Below, in pieces: positions 7,309 to 13,776 of a stretch of 13,824 nt of DNA. The stretch lies in NCBI GenBank assembly GCA_002297185.1, contig DBJV01000106.1, forward strand, positions 2,585 to 16,408. The letters run 5' to 3'. Origin of the DNA: Christensenella sp. UBA767. Lineage in GTDB: Bacteria; Bacillota; Clostridia; Christensenellales; CAG-917. The notes under the pieces were generated by a model. It saw only the letters and a list, made by a program, of their open reading frames with translations. It did no database searches and had not been told where the DNA came from. The position numbers and the translations under genes were made by a program. Numbering within the stretch: the stretch's first letter is position 1; every line of letters begins with the position of its first letter.

Positions 7309-7347
7309 TTGACAAATATTGACAAAAACAACAATTGACAATACAAT
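7309..7347 (+). promoter_or_regulatory. Promoter with triple TTGACA boxes upstream of the winged-helix gene
   Basis: TTGACA occurs at 7309-7314, 7319-7324 and 7335-7340. The middle copy is followed after 17 nt by TACAAT (7342-7347), a near-consensus promoter. A second possible start for polymerase is the extended -10 TG-T-TATAAT at 7389-7397, which has no good -35. The ATG of the winged-helix gene is at 7419. Confidence 0.65.
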
Positions 7348-7365
7348 TTGAATAAAATCACGATG

Positions 7366-7379
7366 GGACAATTTTGTCC
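7366..7379. promoter_or_regulatory. Candidate operator of the winged-helix gene
   Basis: GGACAATTTTGTCC is a perfect inverted repeat (6-bp arms, 2-bp centre). It lies between the two promoter candidates, just downstream of the expected start from the first. A dimer bound here would block transcription. Autorepression by the adjacent winged-helix protein is inference. Confidence 0.5.
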
Positions 7380-7418
7380 ATACAACTTTGTTATAATATA
7401 AATAGAAAGGCAAAAGAG

Positions 7419-7652
7419 ATGAAAAAAGATTACGCAACGAAAACGATTATATTGCATATATGGCTAATTCTCAAAAAATACACGAGTATTGACAATCCCG
7501 TATCGTATACGGAACTCGCAAAATATTTGCAATCGATAGACAAGCCGTGCGACCGCAAGACGGTGGCAAGAAACGTTGGATATCTTATTGCCGACGGATT
7601 TCCGATAGGGAAGACCGAGGATGGCAAATGTTTTTATAAACAGTTAAAGTGA
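7419..7652 (+). CDS. Small winged-helix DNA-binding protein, WYL-regulator HTH-like
   Basis: A 77-aa protein consisting almost only of a helix-turn-helix. The pattern of a first helix (residues 8-20), a short link with a proline before a second helix (VSYTELAKYL), CDRKTVARNVGYLIADGFPI at 44-63 and a small wing (GKCFYK) matches the N-terminal HTH of WYL-domain regulators, where ERKT(I/V)-R-I--L---G is typical. The WYL ligand-binding part is absent and the protein ends naturally, so this is a free-standing DNA-binding module rather than an obvious truncation. A TTG at 7374 is in frame, but ATG 7419 has GAAAGG about 8 nt upstream. It is first in an AT-rich three-gene cassette after ssrA and is a plausible cassette repressor. 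Confidence 0.75.
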   Translation: MKKDYATKTIILHIWLILKKYTSIDNPVSYTELAKYLQSIDKPCDRKTVARNVGYLIADGFPIGKTEDGKCFYKQLK

Positions 7653-7702
7653 TATTTTTCGGTGAGGTTTTGATTGTTTTTGGAGAATGGAGGCGATTGA
7701 CG

Positions 7703-8104
7703 GTGAAAAATATTATATATTACGACAAATATTTTAATAATTGGTGTGTTACTGCTGAAATTAATTATTTGAGAGGTTTGCGGTCACGTCGTACACATTG
7801 CGTAAATGGCGAGAAAATGAATTTTGACACACCTGAGGCGTTTAGAGATTTTCTCATAAGTAAGGGATACGGTGCTTTAAACGATTATGTTATAGAACGA
7901 AGTATGAGCCAAAGAGTTGTTTTTTATGATGAGTTTTATAATTGTTGGTGTATGACTACAAAGACGAATTATATAAATCGCATAAGAGATAAACGTTGTA
8001 TTATAAATTTTTACCATTTCAAAACTCCGGACGATATCATAAAGTTTTACGTGGAAAGTGGATACGGCGAAGAAGAAAAATATACGGTTATACAAAAAAG
8101 CTGA
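7703..8104 (+). CDS. Unrecognised protein with two tandem copies of a ~62-residue domain
   Basis: A 133-aa protein with GTG start at 7703. GGAGG lies 9 nt upstream; an earlier GTG at 7649 overlaps the previous stop but lacks such a site. I do not recognise the family. The protein is a duplication: residues about 4-67 and 72-133 align throughout, sharing YD-x2-(Y/F)-x-N-x-WC-x-T-x3-NY, then an Arg-rich stretch, F-x-TP, a GYG motif and a final (V/I)I-x-(R/K)S. Each copy is rich in aromatic residues, with an invariant WC pair. No signal peptide or membrane segment is present, so it is probably cytosolic. It sits 50 nt after the winged-helix gene, likely in the same transcript, and 78 nt before the nuclease-like gene, which has its own promoter. 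A role in regulation or in control of the nuclease is possible but unsupported. Confidence 0.75.
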   Translation: MKNIIYYDKYFNNWCVTAEINYLRGLRSRRTHCVNGEKMNFDTPEAFRDFLISKGYGALNDYVIERSMSQRVVFYDEFYNCWCMTTKTNYINRIRDKRCIINFYHFKTPDDIIKFYVESGYGEEEKYTVIQKS

Positions 8105-8127
8105 AGGTACATAAAGTATTTTGTTTA

Positions 8128-8156
8128 TTGAACTTACTTGTTAATCGTGTTAGAAT
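8128..8156 (+). promoter_or_regulatory. Promoter of the nuclease-like gene
   Basis: TTGAAC (8128-8133) and TAGAAT (8151-8156) with a 17-nt spacer. The predicted start near 8163 lies before GAGGA at 8171-8175 and the ATG at 8183. Confidence 0.65.
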
Positions 8157-8182
8157 AAGAAAAATGGCGTGAGGATAGAAAT

Positions 8183-9139
8183 ATGACTGCAAATGAAAAG
8201 TGGAATCTACTTGTCAAAGAATTTGACGGATACAAATCTGCAAAAGAAGATATAATACAACGACTTTGGGAAAGAATTTTTGCCGAAATTTTTGGATATA
8301 GTCGATTGAATGGCGAAATAAATAGTCATCGAAAAATGAGAATCGGTTCAATTGAAAGAGTCGTGCCTGATATTATTATAAAAGAAAAAACGAATGAAAA
8401 GGATTTATTTATTGTTGAGTTAAAACAACCGCTTTATTCCTTTGAGCCAAAATATAAAGAACAGTTGTTAAGTTATATGAAATTGTTCCGCATAGATATC
8501 GGCATTTTGATATGTGACGAAATTTGGTTGTTTATGTTTGATGAAAACGATATTGAAATTTCTATGAATATACCTTTTTCGATGGATTGCGAAAACGGTT
8601 GCAAATTCGTAGAGTTGTTTAGCAAAGGGGCTTTTGACGAAAAACACGTAAAACGATTTATCGAGAACGACGTTGCGAAAAGAATGCAACAGGAGAATAT
8701 ATCTAATCGCATTAACGAAATTCGTGCAGATATACAAAAACGTTCTTTGGAAGAAATCGTGATGAACTATTATTCTTCTAAATACACAAGCGAAGAAATA
8801 AAACGAGCATTAGACGGTTTAACTTTTAGTGTGCATCCAAACAAGCAAACCCCTTATGGTTCAAACGTTCGTTCGACGTCTTTGGAATTAAAAGGATATA
8901 GACAATTCTTGGAAAAGAACAATTATTCGGACACGACAATATCATCGTATACATCCGCATTAAACTCAATATGCAATATAGAAAACATTGATTTTGTCAC
9001 ACTTTATCACAATATCTACGAATATGCATCGACGTATGATAAAGACGGGAGTAAAAATTATTTGGGACAAAAGGGGCACGGAACTTGGCGAAATGCACTT
9101 AATAGGTTGTTAGATTACTATCGTTCCAATAAAGTATAA
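8183..9139 (+). CDS. PD-(D/E)xK nuclease-like protein with integrase core-binding-like C-terminus
   Basis: A 318-aa protein. The N-terminal half resembles type I restriction HsdR-N / RecB-type nuclease domains: VPDIII with Asp63, a strand ending in VELK with Glu79 and Lys81, and Q-x3-Y (Gln94, Tyr98) on the next helix. Together these give a complete PD-(D/E)xK active-site pattern. No helicase motifs follow, so it is not an HsdR subunit. A helical, charged linker (about 150-230) leads to a C-terminal region (about 233-318) with GYRQFLEKNNYSDTTISSYTSAL, which looks like the SAM-like core-binding domain of tyrosine recombinases, but with no catalytic domain. It may provide DNA binding. GAGGA lies 7 nt upstream of the ATG. 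The gene is AT-rich compared with the flanks and ends before a bidirectional terminator. A defence or restriction-like role is inference. Confidence 0.75.
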   Translation: MTANEKWNLLVKEFDGYKSAKEDIIQRLWERIFAEIFGYSRLNGEINSHRKMRIGSIERVVPDIIIKEKTNEKDLFIVELKQPLYSFEPKYKEQLLSYMKLFRIDIGILICDEIWLFMFDENDIEISMNIPFSMDCENGCKFVELFSKGAFDEKHVKRFIENDVAKRMQQENISNRINEIRADIQKRSLEEIVMNYYSSKYTSEEIKRALDGLTFSVHPNKQTPYGSNVRSTSLELKGYRQFLEKNNYSDTTISSYTSALNSICNIENIDFVTLYHNIYEYASTYDKDGSKNYLGQKGHGTWRNALNRLLDYYRSNKV

Positions 9140-9158
9140 ATGTGTCAATATCGACATT

Positions 9159-9193
9159 AAAAAACAAGTCAAGCATTATTTGACTTGTTTTTT
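9159..9193. terminator. Bidirectional intrinsic terminator
   Basis: A perfect 14-bp stem (9159-9172 with 9180-9193) with a 7-nt loop; A6 on the left and T6 on the right serve as the U-tract in each direction. It separates the plus-strand nuclease-like gene (stop at 9139) from the convergent minus-strand gene (stop at 9204). Confidence 0.92.
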
Positions 9194-9203
9194 AGTTTTC
9201 CGT

Positions 9204-9761
9204 TTATGCCTTATTATTTCCAATAAGTTTTTCAAGAAGGTGCTTTTTGTCGAGGTCGGCGGGGGATAAGGAGGTCTTCTCGTTCAAGAGGGTGTAGGCA
9301 AGGCGGTAGTTTTTGCTTGCGATCGCCTCGCGTATGAGTAAGTTTTGCTCGCTTTGCAGATATGCCTCGTAATAGGTCGGCTCTTTTTCAAAAGCGCATT
9401 TCAATTTGGCGACGGTGGCCTTGGCGTCGTTGCCGACGAGGGCGGGGACTGCAACTTTCAAAAATGAAGCGTATTCTTGCATCGTATTCGTTGCGAAATC
9501 GCTATCCCAACAATTGATGGAGTAGCGTTGCTTTTGGCAATAATCCAAAATATGCAAAACCGCAAAAAGATTGAAATCGTTGTTTTTATGATTGTATTCC
9601 GCAATGAGATCGTGCTCGTAATCGTCGTAATAGAAAACGAAAGCAGTTTTATTCTTGGAAAAACTGACGGAATCGTCCAAAACGCTTTTGGCAAAACCGT
9701 AATCTGTTTTCAAGAAGTCATAGTATTTTTCAATCAGTGCAAACACTTCGTCTTTGTTCAT
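9204..9761 (-). CDS. Hypothetical protein, 185 aa
   Basis: A soluble protein that I do not recognise. The N-terminal part (residues about 1-90) alternates helices with aromatic-rich strands (FVFYYDDYEHDLIAEY). The C-terminal part is helical, and the segment at about 130-170 (YYEAYLQSEQNLLIREAIASKNYRLAYTLL) has a spacing reminiscent of a degenerate TPR or helical hairpin. There is no signal peptide or membrane segment. ATG 9761 is chosen because AAGGA lies 7 nt upstream; an upstream in-frame start would add 15 residues. The ATG overlaps the TGA of an 18-codon ORF as ATGA. Its GC content resembles the flanking core genes rather than the AT-rich cassette. It is divergent from the M3 peptidase gene. 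Confidence 0.7.
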   Translation of the reverse strand: MNKDEVFALIEKYYDFLKTDYGFAKSVLDDSVSFSKNKTAFVFYYDDYEHDLIAEYNHKNNDFNLFAVLHILDYCQKQRYSINCWDSDFATNTMQEYASFLKVAVPALVGNDAKATVAKLKCAFEKEPTYYEAYLQSEQNLLIREAIASKNYRLAYTLLNEKTSLSPADLDKKHLLEKLIGNNKA

Positions 9762-9814
9762 ATCGATGTCCTTATCATAGCGGCAAACGCTTTGCATTTT
9801 TCGCAATAATACAT
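9758..9814 (-). CDS. Possible 18-codon leader ORF with CxxC motif
   Basis: Translation is MYYCEKCKAFAAMIRTSI, ending in a TGA that overlaps the next gene's ATG by 4 nt. It is the first ATG after the promoter at 9843-9871, with a predicted 5' leader of about 22 nt and only a weak ribosome-binding site. It could be a leader peptide that couples translation of the 185-aa gene, or the relic of a longer N-terminus separated by a frameshift. Confidence 0.35.
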   Translation of the reverse strand: MYYCEKCKAFAAMIRTSI

Positions 9815-9842
9815 TTTTCGTTCATCATATTGCTTTTTGATT

Positions 9843-9871
9843 ATCATATCACAAAAACTGAGATATTTCAA
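9843..9871 (-). promoter_or_regulatory. Promoter of the 185-aa gene
   Basis: On the minus strand, TTGAAA (9871-9866) and TATGAT (9848-9843) with a 17-nt spacer; start of transcription is near 9836. Confidence 0.7.
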
Positions 9872-9903
9872 CGGGGCAAATGATGTGAAAAGTGATTTCG
9901 AAA

Positions 9904-9939
9904 TGGCTAAAATCGTTCGCAATAAAACGATATTTGCTA
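9904..9939. repeat. Imperfect 14-bp dyad between divergent promoters
   Basis: Positions 9904-9917 and 9926-9939 are inverted copies matching at 11 of 14 positions, with a perfect ATCGTT/AACGAT core around an 8-nt centre. It lies upstream of both the minus-strand promoter (9843-9871) and the plus-strand promoter (9952-9980), so it might be a shared regulator site. Confidence 0.35.
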
Positions 9940-9951
9940 AAAAACAACTAC

Positions 9952-9980
9952 TTGACAATGCTTGTTATTAATAATAAAAT
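9952..9980 (+). promoter_or_regulatory. Promoter of the M3 oligoendopeptidase gene
   Basis: TTGACA (9952-9957) and TAAAAT (9975-9980) with a 17-nt spacer. The leader would be about 90 nt long before the ATG at 10077; I see no riboswitch-like structure in it. Confidence 0.75.
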
Positions 9981-10076
9981 TTTGTTGAAAATCTTTATTA
10001 AAGATAGATAAACTGATATTTTTAAGTCGGCATATAAGATATGCAAAGCATTATAGAATATAAAGGAGAAAAAACT

Positions 10077-11789
10077 ATGGAAAGTTTCAAATTCTCAACG
10101 TTGGAATATAAACGTCCGAACTTGGATGCGTACCGCACAAAATTGGGTGAGTGGAAAGCGGCGGTTGAGCAGGCAGAAAACTACGATGCATTGCGCAAGT
10201 TGCTCTTTGAAATCGATCGCGAAAATTGCGAGTTGTTCACGCAATATACAATCGCACATATACGTCACACGCTCGACACACGCGATGAGTTTTATGAGAC
10301 CGAAATCCAATATATGCAAGATACGATGCCCACACTTAGCGGCTTGGAAGTGGAACTTAGCGAGTCCATTGCCGCCAGCCCCTTCCGCTCGGACATAGAG
10401 AATGAATTTGGCAAACAGTATTTCGTTTCAATGGATTTGCAAAAGAAGTTGTTCTGCGAGGCAAACGTTCCGTTGCGCCAGCAGGAGAGCCGCCTTACAA
10501 ACGAGTATCAAAAGATTATGGCAACGGCAGAAATCCATTTTGACGGCAAAACGCTAAATCTCTACGGATTGCAGAAATACTTTGAGCATCCCGACCGCAA
10601 TATGCGCGCTGCGGCTATCAAAGCGTATTCCAAATTCTATGAGGACAACGAGCCGCGCCTTGAGGAAATCTGGGACGAACTGATTCGCATCCGCAATCAA
10701 ATCGGCAAAAACCTTGGCTATGACAACTATATTCCTGTTGGTTATCTGGAACAGGGACGCACCGACTACGGCGAAAAGGAAGTCGAGTCTTTCCGAGAGC
10801 AAGTGCGTACTTTCCTTGTGCCGCTGTGTGGGAAATTGTATGACGCGCAGGCGAAACGTCTCGGTATCGAACACGTCATGTGCTACGACGAAAAAATGGT
10901 GTTTGCAGACGGCAACGCCGAGCCTGCAGGCGACGAAGAATTTATGGTTCGTACAGCGCAGAAGATGTATCACGAAATTAGCCCCGAGACAGGCGAATTT
11001 ATCGATTTTATGATAGATCATGAATTGATGGATTTGAAAAACAAGCCGGGCAAGGCGTCCACGGGCTATATGACAAGCCTTCCCAGTTTGAAAGCGCCGT
11101 TTGTGTTCTCCTGCTTTAACCACACAATCTTTGATATGCAGGTTTTGACGCACGAACTTGGACACGCATTCGCAGGCTATATGGCTATGCGCAGTCAACC
11201 GATTTCGGATTATTACAGCGAATCCACGGACATTGCGGAAATACACTCGATGTCTATGGAACAGTTTGCATACCCGTATGCAGAGTGGTTTTTCGGCGAT
11301 CAGGCGGACAAATTCCGTTTTGCCCATTTGCAAGAGGCTCTGACGTTTGTGCCTTTCGGCGTAGCGGTGGACGAGTTCCAACACATCTGCTATGCGCATC
11401 CCGAACTTACGCCCAAAGAGCGTACGTATCAATGGCATCTGTTGGAGCAAAAGTATATGCCTTGGCGCAAATACGACAACGATCCGTTCATGGAGCGTGG
11501 CGGATATTGGTATCACAAACTGCATATATATCTCTATCCCTTCTACTATATCAACTATACGCTCACAACCATGGGCGCAATGGAGTTCAAGAAGAAGTAC
11601 GCCGAGAATAAGCAAGCCGCATGGCAGGATTATCTCAATCTCTGCAAAACAGGTGGCAGCCGCAGTTATTTGGAAACCTTGCGATATGCAAATCTATCCA
11701 ATCCCTTTGACGCCGGATCCGTCGAGCGCGTTTGCAGTTATGCCGCAAATATTTTGCTTGAACAGATTTCCGCGCAAGAGCAGCACTAA
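10077..11789 (+). CDS. M3-family zinc oligoendopeptidase (PepF-like)
   Basis: A 570-aa cytosolic zinc metallopeptidase that cleaves short peptides. The zinc motif HELGH is at residues 359-363, with His359 and His363 as ligands and Glu360 as the catalytic base. Glu388 in DIAEIHSMSME lies 25 residues after the second His, the spacing expected for the third ligand in family M3. Length is normal for the group and no secretion signal is present. ATG 10077 is chosen because AAAGGAG lies 8 nt upstream; an in-frame ATG at 10041 would add 12 residues without a comparable site. It has its own promoter and terminator. It could degrade peptides brought in by the importer encoded at 910-5921, but the two are not in one operon. 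This gene is visibly more GC-rich than the 7300-9190 cassette. Confidence 0.95.
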   Translation: MESFKFSTLEYKRPNLDAYRTKLGEWKAAVEQAENYDALRKLLFEIDRENCELFTQYTIAHIRHTLDTRDEFYETEIQYMQDTMPTLSGLEVELSESIAASPFRSDIENEFGKQYFVSMDLQKKLFCEANVPLRQQESRLTNEYQKIMATAEIHFDGKTLNLYGLQKYFEHPDRNMRAAAIKAYSKFYEDNEPRLEEIWDELIRIRNQIGKNLGYDNYIPVGYLEQGRTDYGEKEVESFREQVRTFLVPLCGKLYDAQAKRLGIEHVMCYDEKMVFADGNAEPAGDEEFMVRTAQKMYHEISPETGEFIDFMIDHELMDLKNKPGKASTGYMTSLPSLKAPFVFSCFNHTIFDMQVLTHELGHAFAGYMAMRSQPISDYYSESTDIAEIHSMSMEQFAYPYAEWFFGDQADKFRFAHLQEALTFVPFGVAVDEFQHICYAHPELTPKERTYQWHLLEQKYMPWRKYDNDPFMERGGYWYHKLHIYLYPFYYINYTLTTMGAMEFKKKYAENKQAAWQDYLNLCKTGGSRSYLETLRYANLSNPFDAGSVERVCSYAANILLEQISAQEQH

Positions 11790-11854
11790 CAGATAAATTT
11801 TTAAATCAAATTTTTCTAAACCACCACTTTAGTTAGTTATTCGTGGGGAATTTT

Positions 11855-11887
11855 CGGGTAGGTAGGTTTTAACTGCCTACCCGTTTT
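11855..11887 (+). terminator. Intrinsic terminator of the peptidase gene
   Basis: An 11-bp stem with one mismatch (CGGGTAGGTAG at 11855-11865 with CTGCCTACCCG at 11873-11883), then TTTT. The weak T-run and the 66-nt distance from the stop make it moderate. On the minus strand it is followed by A residues, so it would not terminate the convergent recombinase gene. Confidence 0.7.
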
Positions 11888-11902
11888 ACATTCCCGCATG
11901 GT

Positions 11903-13555
11903 TTAATATGAATTATACTGCGGTAAATTGATTGCTCCTACGAATTTGTAGATAATTTCGACTTCCTGCATTTTTCTGCCGTCATATTTCTCGGTTTCTC
12001 CGATATAAATCTTTTCAATGAAACTGTTGAGAATTTCGGGCGTCAACTCTTCGATTTCCGTGTAACTCTTTACAACTTTCAGAAATTTCGAGAGTTTTTC
12101 TTCGTCCTGAACCGATGAAGCAAGAGCGTTTTGCAACTCTTGGATTTTTGTTTTCAGATCGTTGCCTTCGTCCTCGTAAGATTTTGCAAGGAAGTCAAAT
12201 CGTTCATCGGTGATTCTGCCGTTTACATTATCTTCGTAAAGTTTACGGATGATTCTGCCGATTTCTTCTTGCCTTTCGGAAAGCCGTTTTAATTCGGCTT
12301 TCATTTTAGCCTGAAACTTGTCCGTTTCTTTTTTAGAACCGGACAAATATTCGTCCGTAAATTCTTTTTCGTGAAGAAAAACGTATTCGCATACTTTTTG
12401 CAAATCTTCTTTAACTATCGTTTCAAGGTCGGATACCAAAATACGGTGGCTACTGCACAATCCTTTCTTTTTCTTGCGATAAGTAGCGCACGAAAAATTA
12501 TCCATATTTCTGTGTTTCGCCACTCTTTGAATGGTAAGTCGATTGCCACAGTCGGCGCAGTAAAGTAGTCCCGAAAACATATTCGGCTCGTTAAATTTCG
12601 TATAGGCACGCTTTACATTTCGCATTTGTTGTGCCGTTGCAAAAGTTTTCTCGTCAATAATCGGTTCTTGCGTATTGCGGTAGATTATCCAACTTTCCTT
12701 GGGTAAACGAACTTGTTTTTTGTTTTTATACGACTTTTTCGCTGTTTGAAAATTTACCGTATGTCCGGCATAGGCAACTCGGTCAAGCATATTTTTTATT
12801 GTGCCGACGCTCCATATTTCCGGATATTCGCTCAGTTTATGTATGGAACGACCACGATGAATATTGTATAATTGCGGCGTTTCAACATTTTCTTCCGTTA
12901 ATTTTCTCGCTATTTCAGGCATCCGAACGCCGTCAACAAACATTTGAAATATCCGTCTTACCGTAGCCGCGGCTTCTTCGTCTATAATCCATTTATCTTT
13001 GTCGTTCGGATCTTTTATGTATCCGAACGGAGGATTAGTCGTAAGATGCTTTCCCGAATTACCTTTCGCCTTAAATACCGCGCGGATTTTCTTCGACGTA
13101 TCTTTCGCATACCACTCATTGAATACGTTTTTGAACGGCGTCAGGTCGTTTTCCGTCTGGATATTGCTGTCAACGTTATCGTTGATCGCAATAAAGCGAA
13201 TGTCAAGATTCGAGAAATAAATTTCGGTGTAATACCCGACCATTATGTAATCTCTGCCGAATCGCGACATATCTTTTACGATAACGGTAGAAATTTTGCC
13301 TTCTTCCGCGTCAGCCATCATTCTCTGAAAGTCCGGGCGGTTGAAGTTCGTCCCCGAAAAGCCGTCGTCAACGTAGAATTCAATATTGGTAAAGCCGTGT
13401 TCTTTCGCATATTTTGCGAGAATTTCCTTTTGATGAACGATACTGTTGCTATCTCCGACAAGGTCGTCGTCTTTGGATAATCTTGCGTATAATGCCGTTA
13501 CGTCACCTCCGTAATTATATTTTTTGTTATTTTTAATCGCCGTTTGTCCTATCAT
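11903..13555 (-). CDS. Large serine recombinase, TnpX-like, with DUF4368
   Basis: A 550-aa site-specific recombinase of the kind that excises and integrates mobile elements through a serine-DNA intermediate. The N-terminal resolvase domain has YARLS with the nucleophile Ser27 and Arg25, DDGFSGTNFNRP at 63-74 and KDMSRFGRD at 94-102. The recombinase domain follows at about 170-300 (GYIKDP... to the GTIKNMLDRVAYAG segment). A zinc ribbon uses Cys333, Cys336, Cys356 and Cys367. A charged coiled coil spans about 410-480, and a DUF4368 tail is at about 500-540 (LTPEILNSFIEKIYIGE). All key residues are present, so it should be active. GGAGG lies 9 nt before the ATG. The start overlaps the TnpW-like gene as ATGA. 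By analogy with Tn4451-type elements it marks one end of a mobile element extending beyond the right edge. Confidence 0.95.
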   Translation of the reverse strand: MIGQTAIKNNKKYNYGGDVTALYARLSKDDDLVGDSNSIVHQKEILAKYAKEHGFTNIEFYVDDGFSGTNFNRPDFQRMMADAEEGKISTVIVKDMSRFGRDYIMVGYYTEIYFSNLDIRFIAINDNVDSNIQTENDLTPFKNVFNEWYAKDTSKKIRAVFKAKGNSGKHLTTNPPFGYIKDPNDKDKWIIDEEAAATVRRIFQMFVDGVRMPEIARKLTEENVETPQLYNIHRGRSIHKLSEYPEIWSVGTIKNMLDRVAYAGHTVNFQTAKKSYKNKKQVRLPKESWIIYRNTQEPIIDEKTFATAQQMRNVKRAYTKFNEPNMFSGLLYCADCGNRLTIQRVAKHRNMDNFSCATYRKKKKGLCSSHRILVSDLETIVKEDLQKVCEYVFLHEKEFTDEYLSGSKKETDKFQAKMKAELKRLSERQEEIGRIIRKLYEDNVNGRITDERFDFLAKSYEDEGNDLKTKIQELQNALASSVQDEEKLSKFLKVVKSYTEIEELTPEILNSFIEKIYIGETEKYDGRKMQEVEIIYKFVGAINLPQYNSY

Positions 13556-13776
13556 AATTGTTTACCTCCGTTATGCGGCAAACAGCGAGTTCGTACTGGT
13601 TCGCCCGATTGTATCCGCGCGCTTTGGCGGGTTATCAGGCGTTTCATAATATCAAGCGGAGTATCTGTTGCGCCGAGTTGTTCCCGCGCTACCACAACAA
13701 AGGTTTTATCTCCGATGGGGTGATACTCTAATCTGTAATTGTAATCGTTTTCTTGTCTTTTAGCCGTGTTTTCCGT
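13552..13776 (-). CDS. TnpW-like small transposon protein with ACG in place of ATG
   Basis: The frame encodes 74 aa (TENTAKRQENDYNYRL..., with IGDKTFVVVAREQL and DIMKRLI further on). Its size, the I-G-x-T-(F/Y)-x-V segment followed by a helix ending in K-R-L-I, and its place directly before a DUF4368 serine recombinase fit the TnpW family of Tn4451-type elements. I cannot confirm this by search. The expected start position, 9 nt after a perfect AAGGAG (13791-13786), reads ACG. No ATG, GTG or TTG lies between the upstream in-frame TAG and codon 43; the first ATG is codon 44. So either ACG is used, or the start was lost by mutation or sequencing error. The TGA overlaps the recombinase ATG by 4 nt. 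Just upstream, a TAA at 13802-13800 may end another gene that runs off the edge. Confidence 0.6.
   Translation of the reverse strand, partial: TENTAKRQENDYNYRLEYHPIGDKTFVVVAREQLGATDTPLDIMKRLITRQSARIQSGEPVRTRCLPHNGGKQL

Noticed and set aside
9758..9958. A 66-codon minus-strand frame starting with TTG
   Set aside because: It spans the promoter of the 185-aa gene and has no ribosome-binding site; only its last 18 codons were kept as a possible leader ORF.
10554..11615. A 353-codon open frame on the minus strand
   Set aside because: It lies fully inside the M3 peptidase gene, has no start signals and has an implausible composition. It is an antisense shadow of a well-supported gene.
12944..13480. 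A 178-codon open frame on the plus strand
   Set aside because: It is antisense to the catalytic and recombinase domains of the serine recombinase, whose motifs are complete.
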